IMG/VR virus record: IMGVR_UViG_3300050821_002516
Coordinates: 1 to 30,723 of that record
Length of the DNA: 30,723 nucleotides
Direction: 5' to 3' (one strand)
DNA from: a virus
Position numbers and translations under genes: made by a program. Below the pieces are notes generated by a model that worked only from the letters and a program-made list of their open reading frames with translations, was not told the origin of the DNA and searched no databases. This document shows positions 24,159-29,806 of the stretch, in pieces. The number at the start of each line of letters is the position of its first letter. The first letter of the stretch is position 1.

Positions 24159-24460
24159 GGCTTCGCTCCGAGTATCCCCTTGCGGCGCAACATCTCACGG
24201 ACTACGTCGCGGGAGTTTGGCGAAATCGCCACGCTGGGTTTAAACGGCGGAGCAGGTTGGGTGTACACAGCGCCAGCGCCTTCCACAGCGTGGCGGGACT
24301 TGAGCAAGTCTAGCGCTTTGCTCAGGCCGCCGCTATCGCGGGGGAATGACACCACGCAAGGTCCGTTCTGTGCAGGGAATTGCACGTAGATGGTGCGGAG
24401 ATCGCACCAGAGTAGGACTGCGTATGCCGGGGCGGCAGTGGCTGCGGCGGTGGCTGTCAT
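24155..24460 (-). CDS. Hypothetical protein (101 aa)
   Basis: ATG in ATGA overlap, GGAG 8 nt upstream. An Ala/Thr-rich start (MTATAAATAAPAY) precedes strands AVLLWCDLRTIYVQFPAQNGPCVVSFPRD, a helix GGLSKALDLLKSRH, a Pro-rich linker and a helix SRDVVREMLRRKGILG. A one-domain alpha/beta protein of unknown family, in the coupled small-gene chain. Confidence 0.6.
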   Translation of the reverse strand: MTATAAATAAPAYAVLLWCDLRTIYVQFPAQNGPCVVSFPRDSGGLSKALDLLKSRHAVEGAGAVYTQPAPPFKPSVAISPNSRDVVREMLRRKGILGAKP

Positions 24461-24705
24461 CGGAGCGACTCCATAATTAAGGCGTCATTCATTGGATCAG
24501 ATTCAACACGAATAGGTACTCCACGTATTCTATGATAATAAATTGGTGCACGTTCTCGTTTGATTTCGTATTTGTAAAGGAAGTCCTTAAGATCAGATTC
24601 TTCCTCAGGCGAGATCGCAATGCGAATACGTTTCCAGAAATCGTTGCGTTGATCTAAAGATCGAAGCATACGATCAATCTCAAGAATTATCTTATGGGCT
24701 TTCAT
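24457..24705 (-). CDS. Hypothetical protein (82 aa)
   Basis: ATG with AAAAGG about 9 nt upstream, overlapping the previous gene by 14 nt. Reads MKAHKIILEIDRMLRSLDQRNDFWKRIRIAISPEEESDLKDFLYKYEIKRE (in pieces), then YYHRIRGVPIRVESDPMNDALIMESL. Low-GC, Ile/Lys/Arg-rich composition stands out from neighbours and suggests recent acquisition. The IRGVPIRV...AL end pattern looks like a short strand pair. No family recognised. Confidence 0.6.
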   Translation of the reverse strand: MKAHKIILEIDRMLRSLDQRNDFWKRIRIAISPEEESDLKDFLYKYEIKRERAPIYYHRIRGVPIRVESDPMNDALIMESLR

Positions 24706-24874
24706 GGCGTTGCCTTTTCATTTCGCGTTGCATTGCTGTGCTAGCAGCGGACACGCTCCCGGCGTTGCGCGCTAGCAGCGTATCCGCAAGCGCGAGTTCG
24801 CGATCGGTGGCGATCTCGGGGAGTATCCCCGCTGCGAGCAGGATTTTAATCAGGTCCGGATCGACGGTGCTCAT
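24692..24874 (-). CDS. Small hypothetical protein (60 aa)
   Basis: ATG in ATGA overlap with the SWIM-like gene, GGAGG 8 nt upstream. Reads MSTVDPDLIKILLAAGILPEIATDRELALADTLLARNAGSVSAAST with a basic end. Mostly helical with an acidic start; no membrane segment. Supported by its place in the overlap chain. Unknown function. Confidence 0.5.
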   Translation of the reverse strand: MSTVDPDLIKILLAAGILPEIATDRELALADTLLARNAGSVSAASTAMQREMKRQRHESP

Positions 24875-25215
24875 AACCCTCGCCTCCAGGCAGTCGCCGG
24901 GACCTCCCGGGATAGATCAACGACAGGTTCGCTCCCGGTGACCTCCCGGGACTGCTCACCGAGCGAAGCAGGTTCTCCGAACGCCATCTGCACCCACCCA
25001 CCGCGGTCATAATCGAACATCCAATCGGTATCTACCGCGTCGCGTTGAAGGAACTTCGGAAGCATCTTGCGGTGCCGACAGGTGGGTTGCACCCCTGCGG
25101 GGCATTCGCACTCGGCGACGGTGCAGAGGTATGAGGATTCGACTTCGAGATCGGAGGTGAATTTCGTGATGCGGTATTGATCGCCAGAGTGGCGACAGGA
25201 ATAGAGATGGGTCAT
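24871..25215 (-). CDS. SWIM-type zinc-finger-like protein (114 aa)
   Basis: ATG in ATGA overlap, GGAG 8-11 nt upstream. Residues 36-48 give C-E-C-(7)-C-R-H, the CxCxnCxH spacing of SWIM zinc fingers, after two strands (YRITKF, SYLCTVAE), which is the standard SWIM setting. SWIM domains bind DNA or proteins in transposases, helicases and ubiquitin ligases. Here it stands nearly alone, followed by an acidic C-terminus with a VQMAFGEPASLGEQSREVTGSE-type linker. Inferred role: metal-bound recognition module. Target unknown. Confidence 0.55.
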   Translation of the reverse strand: MTHLYSCRHSGDQYRITKFTSDLEVESSYLCTVAECECPAGVQPTCRHRKMLPKFLQRDAVDTDWMFDYDRGGWVQMAFGEPASLGEQSREVTGSEPVVDLSREVPATAWRRGL

Positions 25216-25943
25216 TTGGATTCTCCGGAGGGCTGGCCGATCAGGGCGCGGATGGCTTTGGCGCTTACTTTGTGCAACTCAGCTTCAAACACATCTGGTG
25301 TATCGTGAGCGCGGGTGTCGTGCCATTTCGCACACCGTTCCACCGTGACCGGGTCCAGCGCGGCGGGGGAAGGGGCGGCCTCGCTTGCATATCTCTCGTC
25401 AACCAGCGCCTGAAGTCGTGCGGCTTCTTCCTTGTTTCGGTGATGGCTGGTCCGGACCTTTGGTACTCGCGCCTCCACCGCGCCATTGCTGGGCGCTAGG
25501 GCGGCGATAACAGCATTGGCGGCCTTCTTTGAATCCGCTGGGGAAAGGTAGAGCCCAGGTGTAGAATAAATTGCATCGGCAATGCGATGTGCAGAATGGC
25601 TCCCAGAGTCATTGCCCGGCGCCGGGCTCGTCTGGGGAATGTGGCGCCCATGTTCCGATCGAGGACGTTGACCAAGGCGCTCCTCGGCGAGGATATCCCA
25701 ATCGATATGATCTGTTTCGTCCGCCTCCACCGCGCCATTGCTGGGCGCTAGGGCGGCGGCGGGTTCGCGAGCAAGGCCGACGTAGGACGCCAAGGCTGAT
25801 CTAGCGACATTGGCCGCTTCCCGACAGTTATTGCAGCATGTATTCTTGGCGATGCTTTTGAGAGCATCGGATAGCACACCAATTCTTGCTTCGTGGTCGG
25901 GAAGGCCGCGTCTTTGGGCAAGACGGGGTGTGTCGTCGGTCAT
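25212..25943 (-). CDS. Hypothetical protein with internal in-frame repeat (243 aa)
   Basis: A longer frame reaches 26114, but the ATG at 25943 overlaps the previous small gene (ATGA) and starts MTDDTPRLAQRRGLPDHEARIGVL, so I take it. Around residues 28-50 a CCNNCREAANVARSAL helix carries a CCxxC group. The peptide LAPSNGAVEA occurs twice, 84 residues apart, from a perfect 37-bp DNA repeat. Between the copies is a linker with IDWDILAEERLGQRP and a helix HSAHRIADAIYSTPGLYLSPADSKKAANAVIAA (in pieces). This modular build suits a protein that grows or shrinks by recombination. No function recognised. Confidence 0.6.
   Translation of the reverse strand: MTDDTPRLAQRRGLPDHEARIGVLSDALKSIAKNTCCNNCREAANVARSALASYVGLAREPAAALAPSNGAVEADETDHIDWDILAEERLGQRPRSEHGRHIPQTSPAPGNDSGSHSAHRIADAIYSTPGLYLSPADSKKAANAVIAALAPSNGAVEARVPKVRTSHHRNKEEAARLQALVDERYASEAAPSPAALDPVTVERCAKWHDTRAHDTPDVFEAELHKVSAKAIRALIGQPSGESK
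25470..25758 (-). repeat. Perfect 37-bp direct repeat, copies 25470-25506 and 25722-25758
   Basis: The two copies are identical over 37 bp and 252 bp apart (a multiple of 3), so the repeat encodes LAPSNGAVEA twice in the same frame. Recombination between copies would delete or add 84 codons without shifting the frame. Confidence 0.9.
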
Positions 25944-26053
25944 CGTTTCACCATGATTAGCACACATGCAATCAGCGCCAGCGCGAATGCAGCTAGCGCG
26001 GTGATTTCCAGCCAGAAGAGTTCGGAGAACACTGGCAAAGCCGCGCCGTTCAT
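25940..26053 (-). CDS. Small membrane protein (37 aa)
   Basis: Reads MNGAALPVFSELFWLEITALAAFALALIACVLIMVKR: a single hydrophobic helix with a short positive end, N-out by the positive-inside rule. Both ends overlap neighbours by 4 nt (ATGA), which is strong support for a gene of this size. It could be a small membrane effector, for example in superinfection exclusion, but nothing in the sequence proves that. Confidence 0.6.
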   Translation of the reverse strand: MNGAALPVFSELFWLEITALAAFALALIACVLIMVKR

Positions 26054-26220
26054 TTGGTCCAGCCTTCACGACGTTCCGTCTCGCGGTCGAAGTCGAAGTC
26101 GGAGACGAACTCAACCACGCGCGGCTGTGCGCACCAACGCTGCCATGCTTCGCGTGTTATCGGACATTCGTACCCGTAGTGGTCGCGCCACCATTCGCGG
26201 TAGATTGTGAAAGCATCCAT
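26050..26220 (-). CDS. Small hypothetical protein, first gene of the coupled chain (56 aa)
   Basis: Reads MDAFTIYREWWRDHYGYECPITREAWQRWCAQPRVVEF and ends RREGWTK. ATG with AAAGGGG 6 nt upstream and a promoter just before, so it is the first gene of this transcript. Rich in Trp, Arg and Glu, with two cysteines. ATGA overlap with the small membrane gene. Unknown function; early phage genes in this position often act on the host. Confidence 0.6.
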   Translation of the reverse strand: MDAFTIYREWWRDHYGYECPITREAWQRWCAQPRVVEFVSDFDFDRETERREGWTK

Positions 26221-26248
26221 GAGAGCCCCTTTCGTATTTTATCTTATG

Positions 26249-26277
26249 ATCTTAGCACAGAAACGGGATAAAATCAA
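26249..26277 (-). promoter_or_regulatory. Leftward promoter for the small-gene chain
   Basis: Minus strand: TTGATT (26272-26277), 17-nt spacer, TAAGAT (26249-26254). A second TTGATT lies 12 bp further upstream. It stands between the terminator at 26280-26320 and the first gene at 26220, exactly where a promoter is needed. Confidence 0.6.
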
Positions 26278-26279
26278 GT

Positions 26280-26320
26280 GATTAATCAAAAGAATAAGGG
26301 GAGAGCGTGAGCCCTCCCCT
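26280..26320 (-). terminator. Intrinsic terminator after the coiled-coil gene
   Basis: AGGGGAG (26297-26303) pairs with CTCCCCT (26314-26320), with two more inner G-C pairs and a 4-nt loop. On the minus strand it is followed by TTATTCTTTTGATT. It lies 9 nt past the stop of the gene ending at 26330 and just before a promoter, so it separates two leftward transcripts. Confidence 0.7.
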
Positions 26321-26329
26321 GAAGTGGTG

Positions 26330-27040
26330 TTATGCAGTGCGGCGGCCGAAGTAGAGTTCTTGCGTACCGCCACCTTCGATCCATTCGGGAAGGGAAATGT
26401 AACCCGGCACGTCGAAGTAGCAGAGGCCGTGGTAGGGACCGTGGGGCTTAACGGGCGAGCTTTCCGTGATAGTTGTACCAGCATCCGAGTGTGTGACAGG
26501 ACTCTGCCCAGCACTCTCTTGGATTGCGCCAGTAGGAGCATCCATTATAGGGTCCGCGGCACTCTCACCCAACGTGGTCTGTGAGTCGATGTTCGGGGTG
26601 CCGGAGATGATGGGCTCACCACCTTCCGGAGTTGGCTCGCTCGATCCAGTAGGCGCCGCTTCGACCGGCGACGGGACAGACGATTCTAAAGGGCGCTCTG
26701 TGACCATCGCCTCAGGCGGCTGCAATGCCTTTAGCGCCTCGCCGACGTTGGAGAACAACGTCCGAAGAGTTCCGACCGCAGAAGCAGCTTGGTCTTGCGC
26801 CACCAACTCGCGAAAGCTGGCGTCGTCCCGCTCTACCTCCAGAGAGCGAATGCGCGCTTGGAGAGTTTCCATCTCATTGTGGCGATCTATGAGACGCTTT
26901 TCCAAACGAGCGATACGCTCACCGTCGGCGATGCTTTGCGCTTCCAGCGCACGAATGCGCTCTTCGCGTTGCGGGAGAATCTCCAGCGCTTGATAGGCTT
27001 CCGCGATCTCACGGATGAAATTCGATCCTTCTTTAGTCAT
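26330..27040 (-). CDS. Coiled-coil protein with disordered linker (236 aa)
   Basis: ATG with GGAG 8 nt upstream. Residues about 20-85 form a long coiled coil (REERIRALEAQSIADGERIARLEKRLIDRHNEMETLQARIRSLEVERDD in pieces). Residues about 108-205 are low-complexity Pro/Ser/Thr/Glu/Gly (for example VPSPVEAAPTGSSEPTPEGG), probably disordered. A compact C-terminus (HGPYHGLCYFDVPGYISLPEWIEGGG, in pieces, then ELYFGRR) looks like a small folded unit. Expressed on its own transcript, ended by a terminator. Not recognised; the layout suits a scaffold or tether. Confidence 0.62.
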   Translation of the reverse strand: MTKEGSNFIREIAEAYQALEILPQREERIRALEAQSIADGERIARLEKRLIDRHNEMETLQARIRSLEVERDDASFRELVAQDQAASAVGTLRTLFSNVGEALKALQPPEAMVTERPLESSVPSPVEAAPTGSSEPTPEGGEPIISGTPNIDSQTTLGESAADPIMDAPTGAIQESAGQSPVTHSDAGTTITESSPVKPHGPYHGLCYFDVPGYISLPEWIEGGGTQELYFGRRTA

Positions 27041-27091
27041 GAGCTTGCTCCGTTATGCCGGGCAGGGCCGACATCTGTTAGAGTTGAAAAC

Positions 27092-27152
27092 CGTGAGTGA
27101 TCCTAGGCTGTGCATCGACGGGCTTGCCCGAAGTTCCTATTACTCACTCACG
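27092..27152. repeat. Structured gap: inverted repeat with inner hairpin
   Basis: CGTGAGTGA (27092-27100) and TCACTCACG (27144-27152) are perfect inverted copies. Between them CGGGC/GCCCG (27119-27130) forms a 2-nt-loop hairpin, and CCTAGG is palindromic. The 153-nt gap 27041-27193 holds no supportable gene. No T-tract follows, so it is more likely an operator or a structured leader than a terminator. Confidence 0.5.
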
Positions 27153-27193
27153 TTAGTTAGACCGGCGCCGTGTTGCTCCCGGCGCAGATCACG

Positions 27194-27841
27194 TTAGTGC
27201 GCAGTATGCGCAGCAGGCTTGGGCTTCTGGCGCGGTGCGGGCATTGCTGCCTGCTTTGCGCTGAGCGGCTTGTCCTTCTTGGCTTGCGCCTTCTTCTCTT
27301 CGGCCTTCTTCACGAGCTTCTCCGAAGGCTTAAGCTGCGCCAAGCTGATCTTGATCGGGGTGGCCTTGCGCCGCTCAAGCTCTTCCTTCGCCATGTCGTA
27401 GTAAGCAGCGTCTGCTTCCAGAAGCTCCTTGGCCCACTTCGTGATGTCGGATTTCGCATAGTGCGACACTTTGCCACCGTCGGCCTTGATCTGATCGGTG
27501 ATCGCGGCTTTCGCAAGGCGTAGTGCTTCCGTCTTGATCTCGGTCGGGACCTTTGAAGCCTTCTTGCTTCGCGAGCCCTTGGCCTTGATCTCGCCAGCGA
27601 GCAGAGCTTTGAGATTCTCTTCCGCTTTGGCGAACGCGGCTTGCTGCGCCTTTTCGAGTTCCTCGCCTTCGAGGTCTTTCATGGTGATCTTTGACATGCC
27701 GGAGTTGAGGATGTCAGAGAGGCCACGATAGATGCACTCGGCGAACATCTCGTCCGAGAGAAGTTTCGTGTTCACGGCAATCTGCCGCTTAGCTTTGGTG
27801 ATCTGGACGTCCACACCACCGGAGGTGTCTACTTCTGCCAT
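27194..27841 (-). CDS. Lys/Ala-rich hypothetical protein (215 aa)
   Basis: Starts at an ATG after TGAAAG (8 nt). The N-terminal half has short strands (VDVQITKAKRQIAVNTKLLS) and a helix with MFAECIYRGLSDILNSGMSKI. Next comes a charged helix LEGEELEKAQQAAFAKAEENLKALLAGEIKAKG. The C-terminal third (from about 165) is a Lys/Ala/Pro tail with KKAEEKKAQAKKDKPLSAKQAA, as in histone-like or nucleic-acid-coating proteins. Isolated by structured gaps on both sides, each with an 18-nt repeat. Function unknown; DNA or RNA binding is inferred from charge only. Confidence 0.65.
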   Translation of the reverse strand: MAEVDTSGGVDVQITKAKRQIAVNTKLLSDEMFAECIYRGLSDILNSGMSKITMKDLEGEELEKAQQAAFAKAEENLKALLAGEIKAKGSRSKKASKVPTEIKTEALRLAKAAITDQIKADGGKVSHYAKSDITKWAKELLEADAAYYDMAKEELERRKATPIKISLAQLKPSEKLVKKAEEKKAQAKKDKPLSAKQAAMPAPRQKPKPAAHTAH

Positions 27842-27932
27842 GTTGCAATCTTTCAGAAGTCTTGAGCTACGCTCGACGTAAACGCGGTGGCTATCACAGA
27901 GCGTCTAGCACTCTAAGCCGTTGCGTTAGTTT

Positions 27933-27959
27933 ACCCCAGTGGTAGCTCGTGACTGGGGT
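27933..27959. repeat. Perfect hairpin in the 27842-27998 gap
   Basis: ACCCCAGT (27933-27940) and ACTGGGGT (27952-27959) are inverted copies with an 11-nt loop. No T-tract on either side. The 157-nt gap holds no gene I can support. It may be an operator or leader structure for the gene at 27841. Confidence 0.5.
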
Positions 27960-27998
27960 TAACCAAGAGATGCGGGAACGCTATGCTCCCGGCGAAGA

Positions 27999-28217
27999 TC
28001 AAGTGATCCGCTGCATCAATGCTTCCAGCAGCGCATTGCGCGAAGGCGCTAAGCGCCTGTAGCGATAGCCCTTGGTTGCGTGCAACGTGTATTCATTATT
28101 CGGACGAATGAACACCGCTGCGATAATCCGCCTTCCGGGCATTCCCTTGCGATTAGTCGCAGTGCGACCCATGCGATAAGCGCGGTAGCGTGCGGGGTGA
28201 CGATTAACCTTCGGCAT
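27999..28217 (-). CDS. Arg-rich small protein (72 aa)
   Basis: The ATG at 28217 has AAGGGGAG about 7 nt upstream; a longer frame to 28280 lies inside the previous gene. Reads MPKVNRHPARYRAYRMGRTATNRKGMPGRRIIAAVFIRPNNEY, then YRYRRLAPSRNALLEALMQRIT. Strongly basic, with two strand-like segments and a C-terminal helix: a likely nucleic-acid binder. The stop codon is part of one of the 18-nt repeats. Family not recognised. Confidence 0.6.
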   Translation of the reverse strand: MPKVNRHPARYRAYRMGRTATNRKGMPGRRIIAAVFIRPNNEYTLHATKGYRYRRLAPSRNALLEALMQRIT

Positions 28218-28416
28218 GATCGCTCTCCCCTTGCTCCCGGCGCAGATCAACTGCGTCCAACGCGATGATATGCAAGCCATTACCTACATTGTGGCACCAA
28301 CCGTGTGGTAGCCCCCACAGGCGATACATCGCGTGATGACGAGCAGTCGCTTCGTCAGGCTCGGAGACCGTGACCTCACGAAAGCTTGCAGAGCGAAATG
28401 TGAATGATTGGGTCAT
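28204..28416 (-). CDS. Small hypothetical protein (70 aa)
   Basis: ATG in ATGA overlap with AGGAGG 5 nt upstream. Reads MTQSFTFRSASFREVTVSEPDEATARHHAMYRLWGLPHGWCHN, then LHIIALDAVDLRREQGESDH. A short strand pair followed by an EATARHHAMYRLWG helix, a pattern common in tiny phage proteins that modify or sense host factors. Function unknown. An 18-nt repeat lies in its last codons. Confidence 0.6.
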   Translation of the reverse strand: MTQSFTFRSASFREVTVSEPDEATARHHAMYRLWGLPHGWCHNVGNGLHIIALDAVDLRREQGESDHAEG

Positions 28417-28616
28417 TGTGCCTCCTGTTCCTTAATCATGTTGACCCACTCAATGAACAGTTCAGGCTTATCATGCCTGACATCGTAATCATCGCTCAAA
28501 CTGTATTCGCGCCAAGCATGAGCAATGTCCGCATCGTTGTGCTCTTTAAGAGCATCACCATACTGTAGGCGTAAATTGCTCACGATTTGATGATCTGAGT
28601 GTGTCATATGGTACAT
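28413..28616 (-). CDS. Small acidic hypothetical protein (67 aa)
   Basis: ATG with GGAGG 8 nt upstream and a promoter about 35 nt upstream. Reads MYHMTHSDHQIVSNLRLQYGDALKEHNDADIAHAWREYSLSDDYDVRHDKPELFIEW in order. Helical, His/Asp-rich. First gene of its transcript and coupled to the next (ATGA). Not recognised. Confidence 0.6.
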   Translation of the reverse strand: MYHMTHSDHQIVSNLRLQYGDALKEHNDADIAHAWREYSLSDDYDVRHDKPELFIEWVNMIKEQEAQ

Positions 28617-28651
28617 CGCGTCAGCCTCCGCTTGGGTTAATTCCCGCGTCT

Positions 28652-28680
28652 ACGATACCGCGCCCCGCGCTCGGCGTCAA
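28652..28680 (-). promoter_or_regulatory. Leftward promoter ahead of the gene at 28616
   Basis: Minus strand: TTGACG (28675-28680, five of six consensus), 17-nt spacer, TATCGT (28652-28657). It is in the short non-coding stretch 28617-28736 between two genes on the same strand, with the ATG about 35 nt downstream. Confidence 0.55.
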
Positions 28681-28736
28681 ATCACAATCGCGTGAATGCA
28701 TTCGCATGTTGCGGTGCGGGACATTAGCACGGTAGC

Positions 28737-28823
28737 TCAATAGCGTTCCCATACTAAGAACGCAAATGCACAAATGCCAACAATCGCACCGAATAGGTTA
28801 AACCAATCCATGACTGTGTGCAT
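28737..28823 (-). CDS. Small membrane protein (28 aa)
   Basis: Reads MHTVMDWFNLFGAIVGICAFAFLVWERY. GGGAGGG lies 5 nt before the ATG, one of the best ribosome sites in the window, and a strong promoter lies 30 nt upstream. One hydrophobic helix (about residues 8-24) with an aromatic/charged end. As the first product of the leftward early block, it may act at the membrane during takeover. Its size is at the limit of what can be supported. Confidence 0.5.
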   Translation of the reverse strand: MHTVMDWFNLFGAIVGICAFAFLVWERY

Positions 28824-28852
28824 TCGCACCCTCCCTCTCGACTGTCTATAAC

Positions 28853-28880
28853 AGTATACCACAATCCGCAGGATAATCAA
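28853..28880 (-). promoter_or_regulatory. Leftward early promoter at the divergent gap
   Basis: Minus strand: TTGATT (28875-28880), 16-nt spacer, TATACT (28853-28858, five of six consensus). It lies at the left edge of the large inverted repeat and points into the early block, with its first gene 22 nt downstream of the expected start. Confidence 0.68.
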
Positions 28881-28911
28881 TAGGCGCCAGCAGATTATTT
28901 CGCCTTTGCTG

Positions 28912-29221
28912 CCTCATTCACCCGCCAATCACTCCCCAACCCATCCCCAATCACCTCCCAATGCGCCATTTACAGTTGGGGTTCACCTGTGGCCTTACCC
29001 CGGTTCGGGGCCTATTCTCGGTCCGACCCGCTCTGCCCCCGGTCCTATGCTGTCTTTCTTGAGAGAGAGATTTTTGAGAGGACAGCCCAGAACGCGGAAA
29101 CGAACGAACGAACGAAAAGCCGGTAGGACCGCGGGTCGGGCACAGGTGAACCCCTTCATGGAATGGCGCATTGGGGACTGAATCTCGGGGGATTGGGAGC
29201 TGCTTGGGGAATGAATGAGGC
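28912..29221. repeat. 310-bp nested imperfect inverted repeat between divergent blocks
   Basis: Matching arms from outside in: 28912-28920 with 29212-29220 (extends by one base each side); 28957-28970 with 29162-29175 (14 bp perfect); 28978-28991 with 29141-29154 (14 bp perfect); 29023-29030 with 29132-29139; 29040-29047 with 29124-29131; 29049-29054 with 29081-29086. The right side carries an extra stretch with four AACG units (29098-29114). The gap 28824-29314 holds no supportable gene; frames in it are read across the repeat. Candidate origin of replication, transcription control region or packaging-related site. Confidence 0.8.
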
Positions 29222-29314
29222 CTTGTAACAATTCGTGATTGGACGGGCGAGCTGGGCCGTGCGATATTGATCGGGCGATGCAATGTTGCACGCTCAACTC
29301 CAAGGAGTTATCAC

Positions 29315-29617
29315 ATGGCTAAGACCGAAACCAAGGCGAATTGGCAGACGATCGATACCGCAACCTTGCCCGCGCCGATCGCCAAGCAATACGCCAACTA
29401 CAAGGCGGCTTACGCCGAGATGAAAGCCGAACGCAAGGCGCTTGAGGACGCTTTGCTTACACACTTCAAGCGTGCTCCCGTTGCCCATGACTTGCACGTT
29501 CCTGCTGGCAAGCGCCTTGCCTATGGCTATAACTTTGGCAAGCTCTCCGCTGCTGTGGTCGCTGATGATGAGAAGCCCGCTGCTCGCTCATCCTCTGGCG
29601 TATCTGCTTCTTGGTAG
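29315..29617 (+). CDS. Small conserved-looking phage protein (100 aa)
   Basis: ATG with AAGGAG 7 nt upstream; an upstream extension to 29267 is not needed. Reads MAKTETKANWQTIDTATLPAPIAKQYANYKAAYAEMKAERKALEDALL (in order), then HDLHVPAGKRLAYGYNFGKLSAAVV and a Ser/Ala-rich tail. A long charged helix followed by a strand pair. I recall similar short proteins in phages, without known role. It is the only gene of its transcript, ended by a terminator. No convincing promoter; a TTGGAC-18-GATATT pair near 29238-29267 is weak. Confidence 0.68.
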   Translation: MAKTETKANWQTIDTATLPAPIAKQYANYKAAYAEMKAERKALEDALLTHFKRAPVAHDLHVPAGKRLAYGYNFGKLSAAVVADDEKPAARSSSGVSASW

Positions 29618-29636
29618 CATCCCGCACCGCACCATC

Positions 29637-29674
29637 GGCCTCCCACTCGAACCGGGTGGGGGGCCAAAATTTTG
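29637..29674 (+). terminator. Intrinsic terminator after the 100-aa gene
   Basis: GGCCTCCCAC (29637-29646) pairs with GTGGGGGGCC (29656-29665) over 10 bp (one G-T pair), 9-nt loop, followed by AAAATTTTGT. It lies 20 nt past the stop at 29617. Confidence 0.75.
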
Positions 29675-29756
29675 TCTGTGCGCGCGGCCCAGAGGTGTCC
29701 TCAGCCCGATTTCATTTTTTCGATAGTGATGTATGCTTGCTGGCGCGAGCGCGCGC

Positions 29757-29785
29757 TTGACTTTTGCGGACGCGACGTATAGGAT
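29757..29785 (+). promoter_or_regulatory. Rightward promoter for the GIY-YIG / terminase transcript
   Basis: TTGACT (29757-29762, five of six consensus), 17-nt spacer, TAGGAT (29780-29785), within TATAGGAT. The leader to the ATG at 29807 would be about 15 nt. The stretch 29618-29806 otherwise holds the terminator and a T-rich run. Confidence 0.6.
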
Positions 29786-29806
29786 CATGGGGAGAATGGA
29801 AAAGCA

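Larger units (their letters stand above)
27174..28249 (-). repeat. Triplicated 18-nt motif TGATCTKCGCCGGGAGCA (minus strand)
   Basis: Copies at 27174-27191, 27984-28001 and 28232-28249, differing at one base. The first begins 2 nt past a stop codon; in the second the first three bases are the stop codon itself; the third lies at the 3' end of one gene, just ahead of the next gene's ribosome site. I saw no full copy elsewhere in the window. Confidence 0.75.

Noticed and set aside
25944-26114. N-terminal extension of the repeat-containing gene
   Set aside because: It covers two other small genes that fit the overlap chain better.
27901-27970. Possible tRNA (AGTGGTAGCTC and CTCTAAG wording)
   Set aside because: No matching acceptor stem, T-arm consensus or 7-nt anticodon loop on either strand; the similarity comes from the ACCCCAGT/ACTGGGGT hairpin.
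29098-29114. CRISPR- or microsatellite-like array (AACG repeated)
   Set aside because: Only four units of 4 bp, no spacers; treated as part of the inverted-repeat region.
29238-29267. Promoter for the 100-aa gene (TTGGAC-18-GATATT)
   Set aside because: Too far from consensus to list as a feature; kept only as a remark.
28906-29303. Open frames on both strands across the divergent gap (91, 110 and 102 codons)
   Set aside because: They mirror each other because of the inverted repeat, have no good ribosome sites and encode low-complexity Pro/Arg/Ser sequence.
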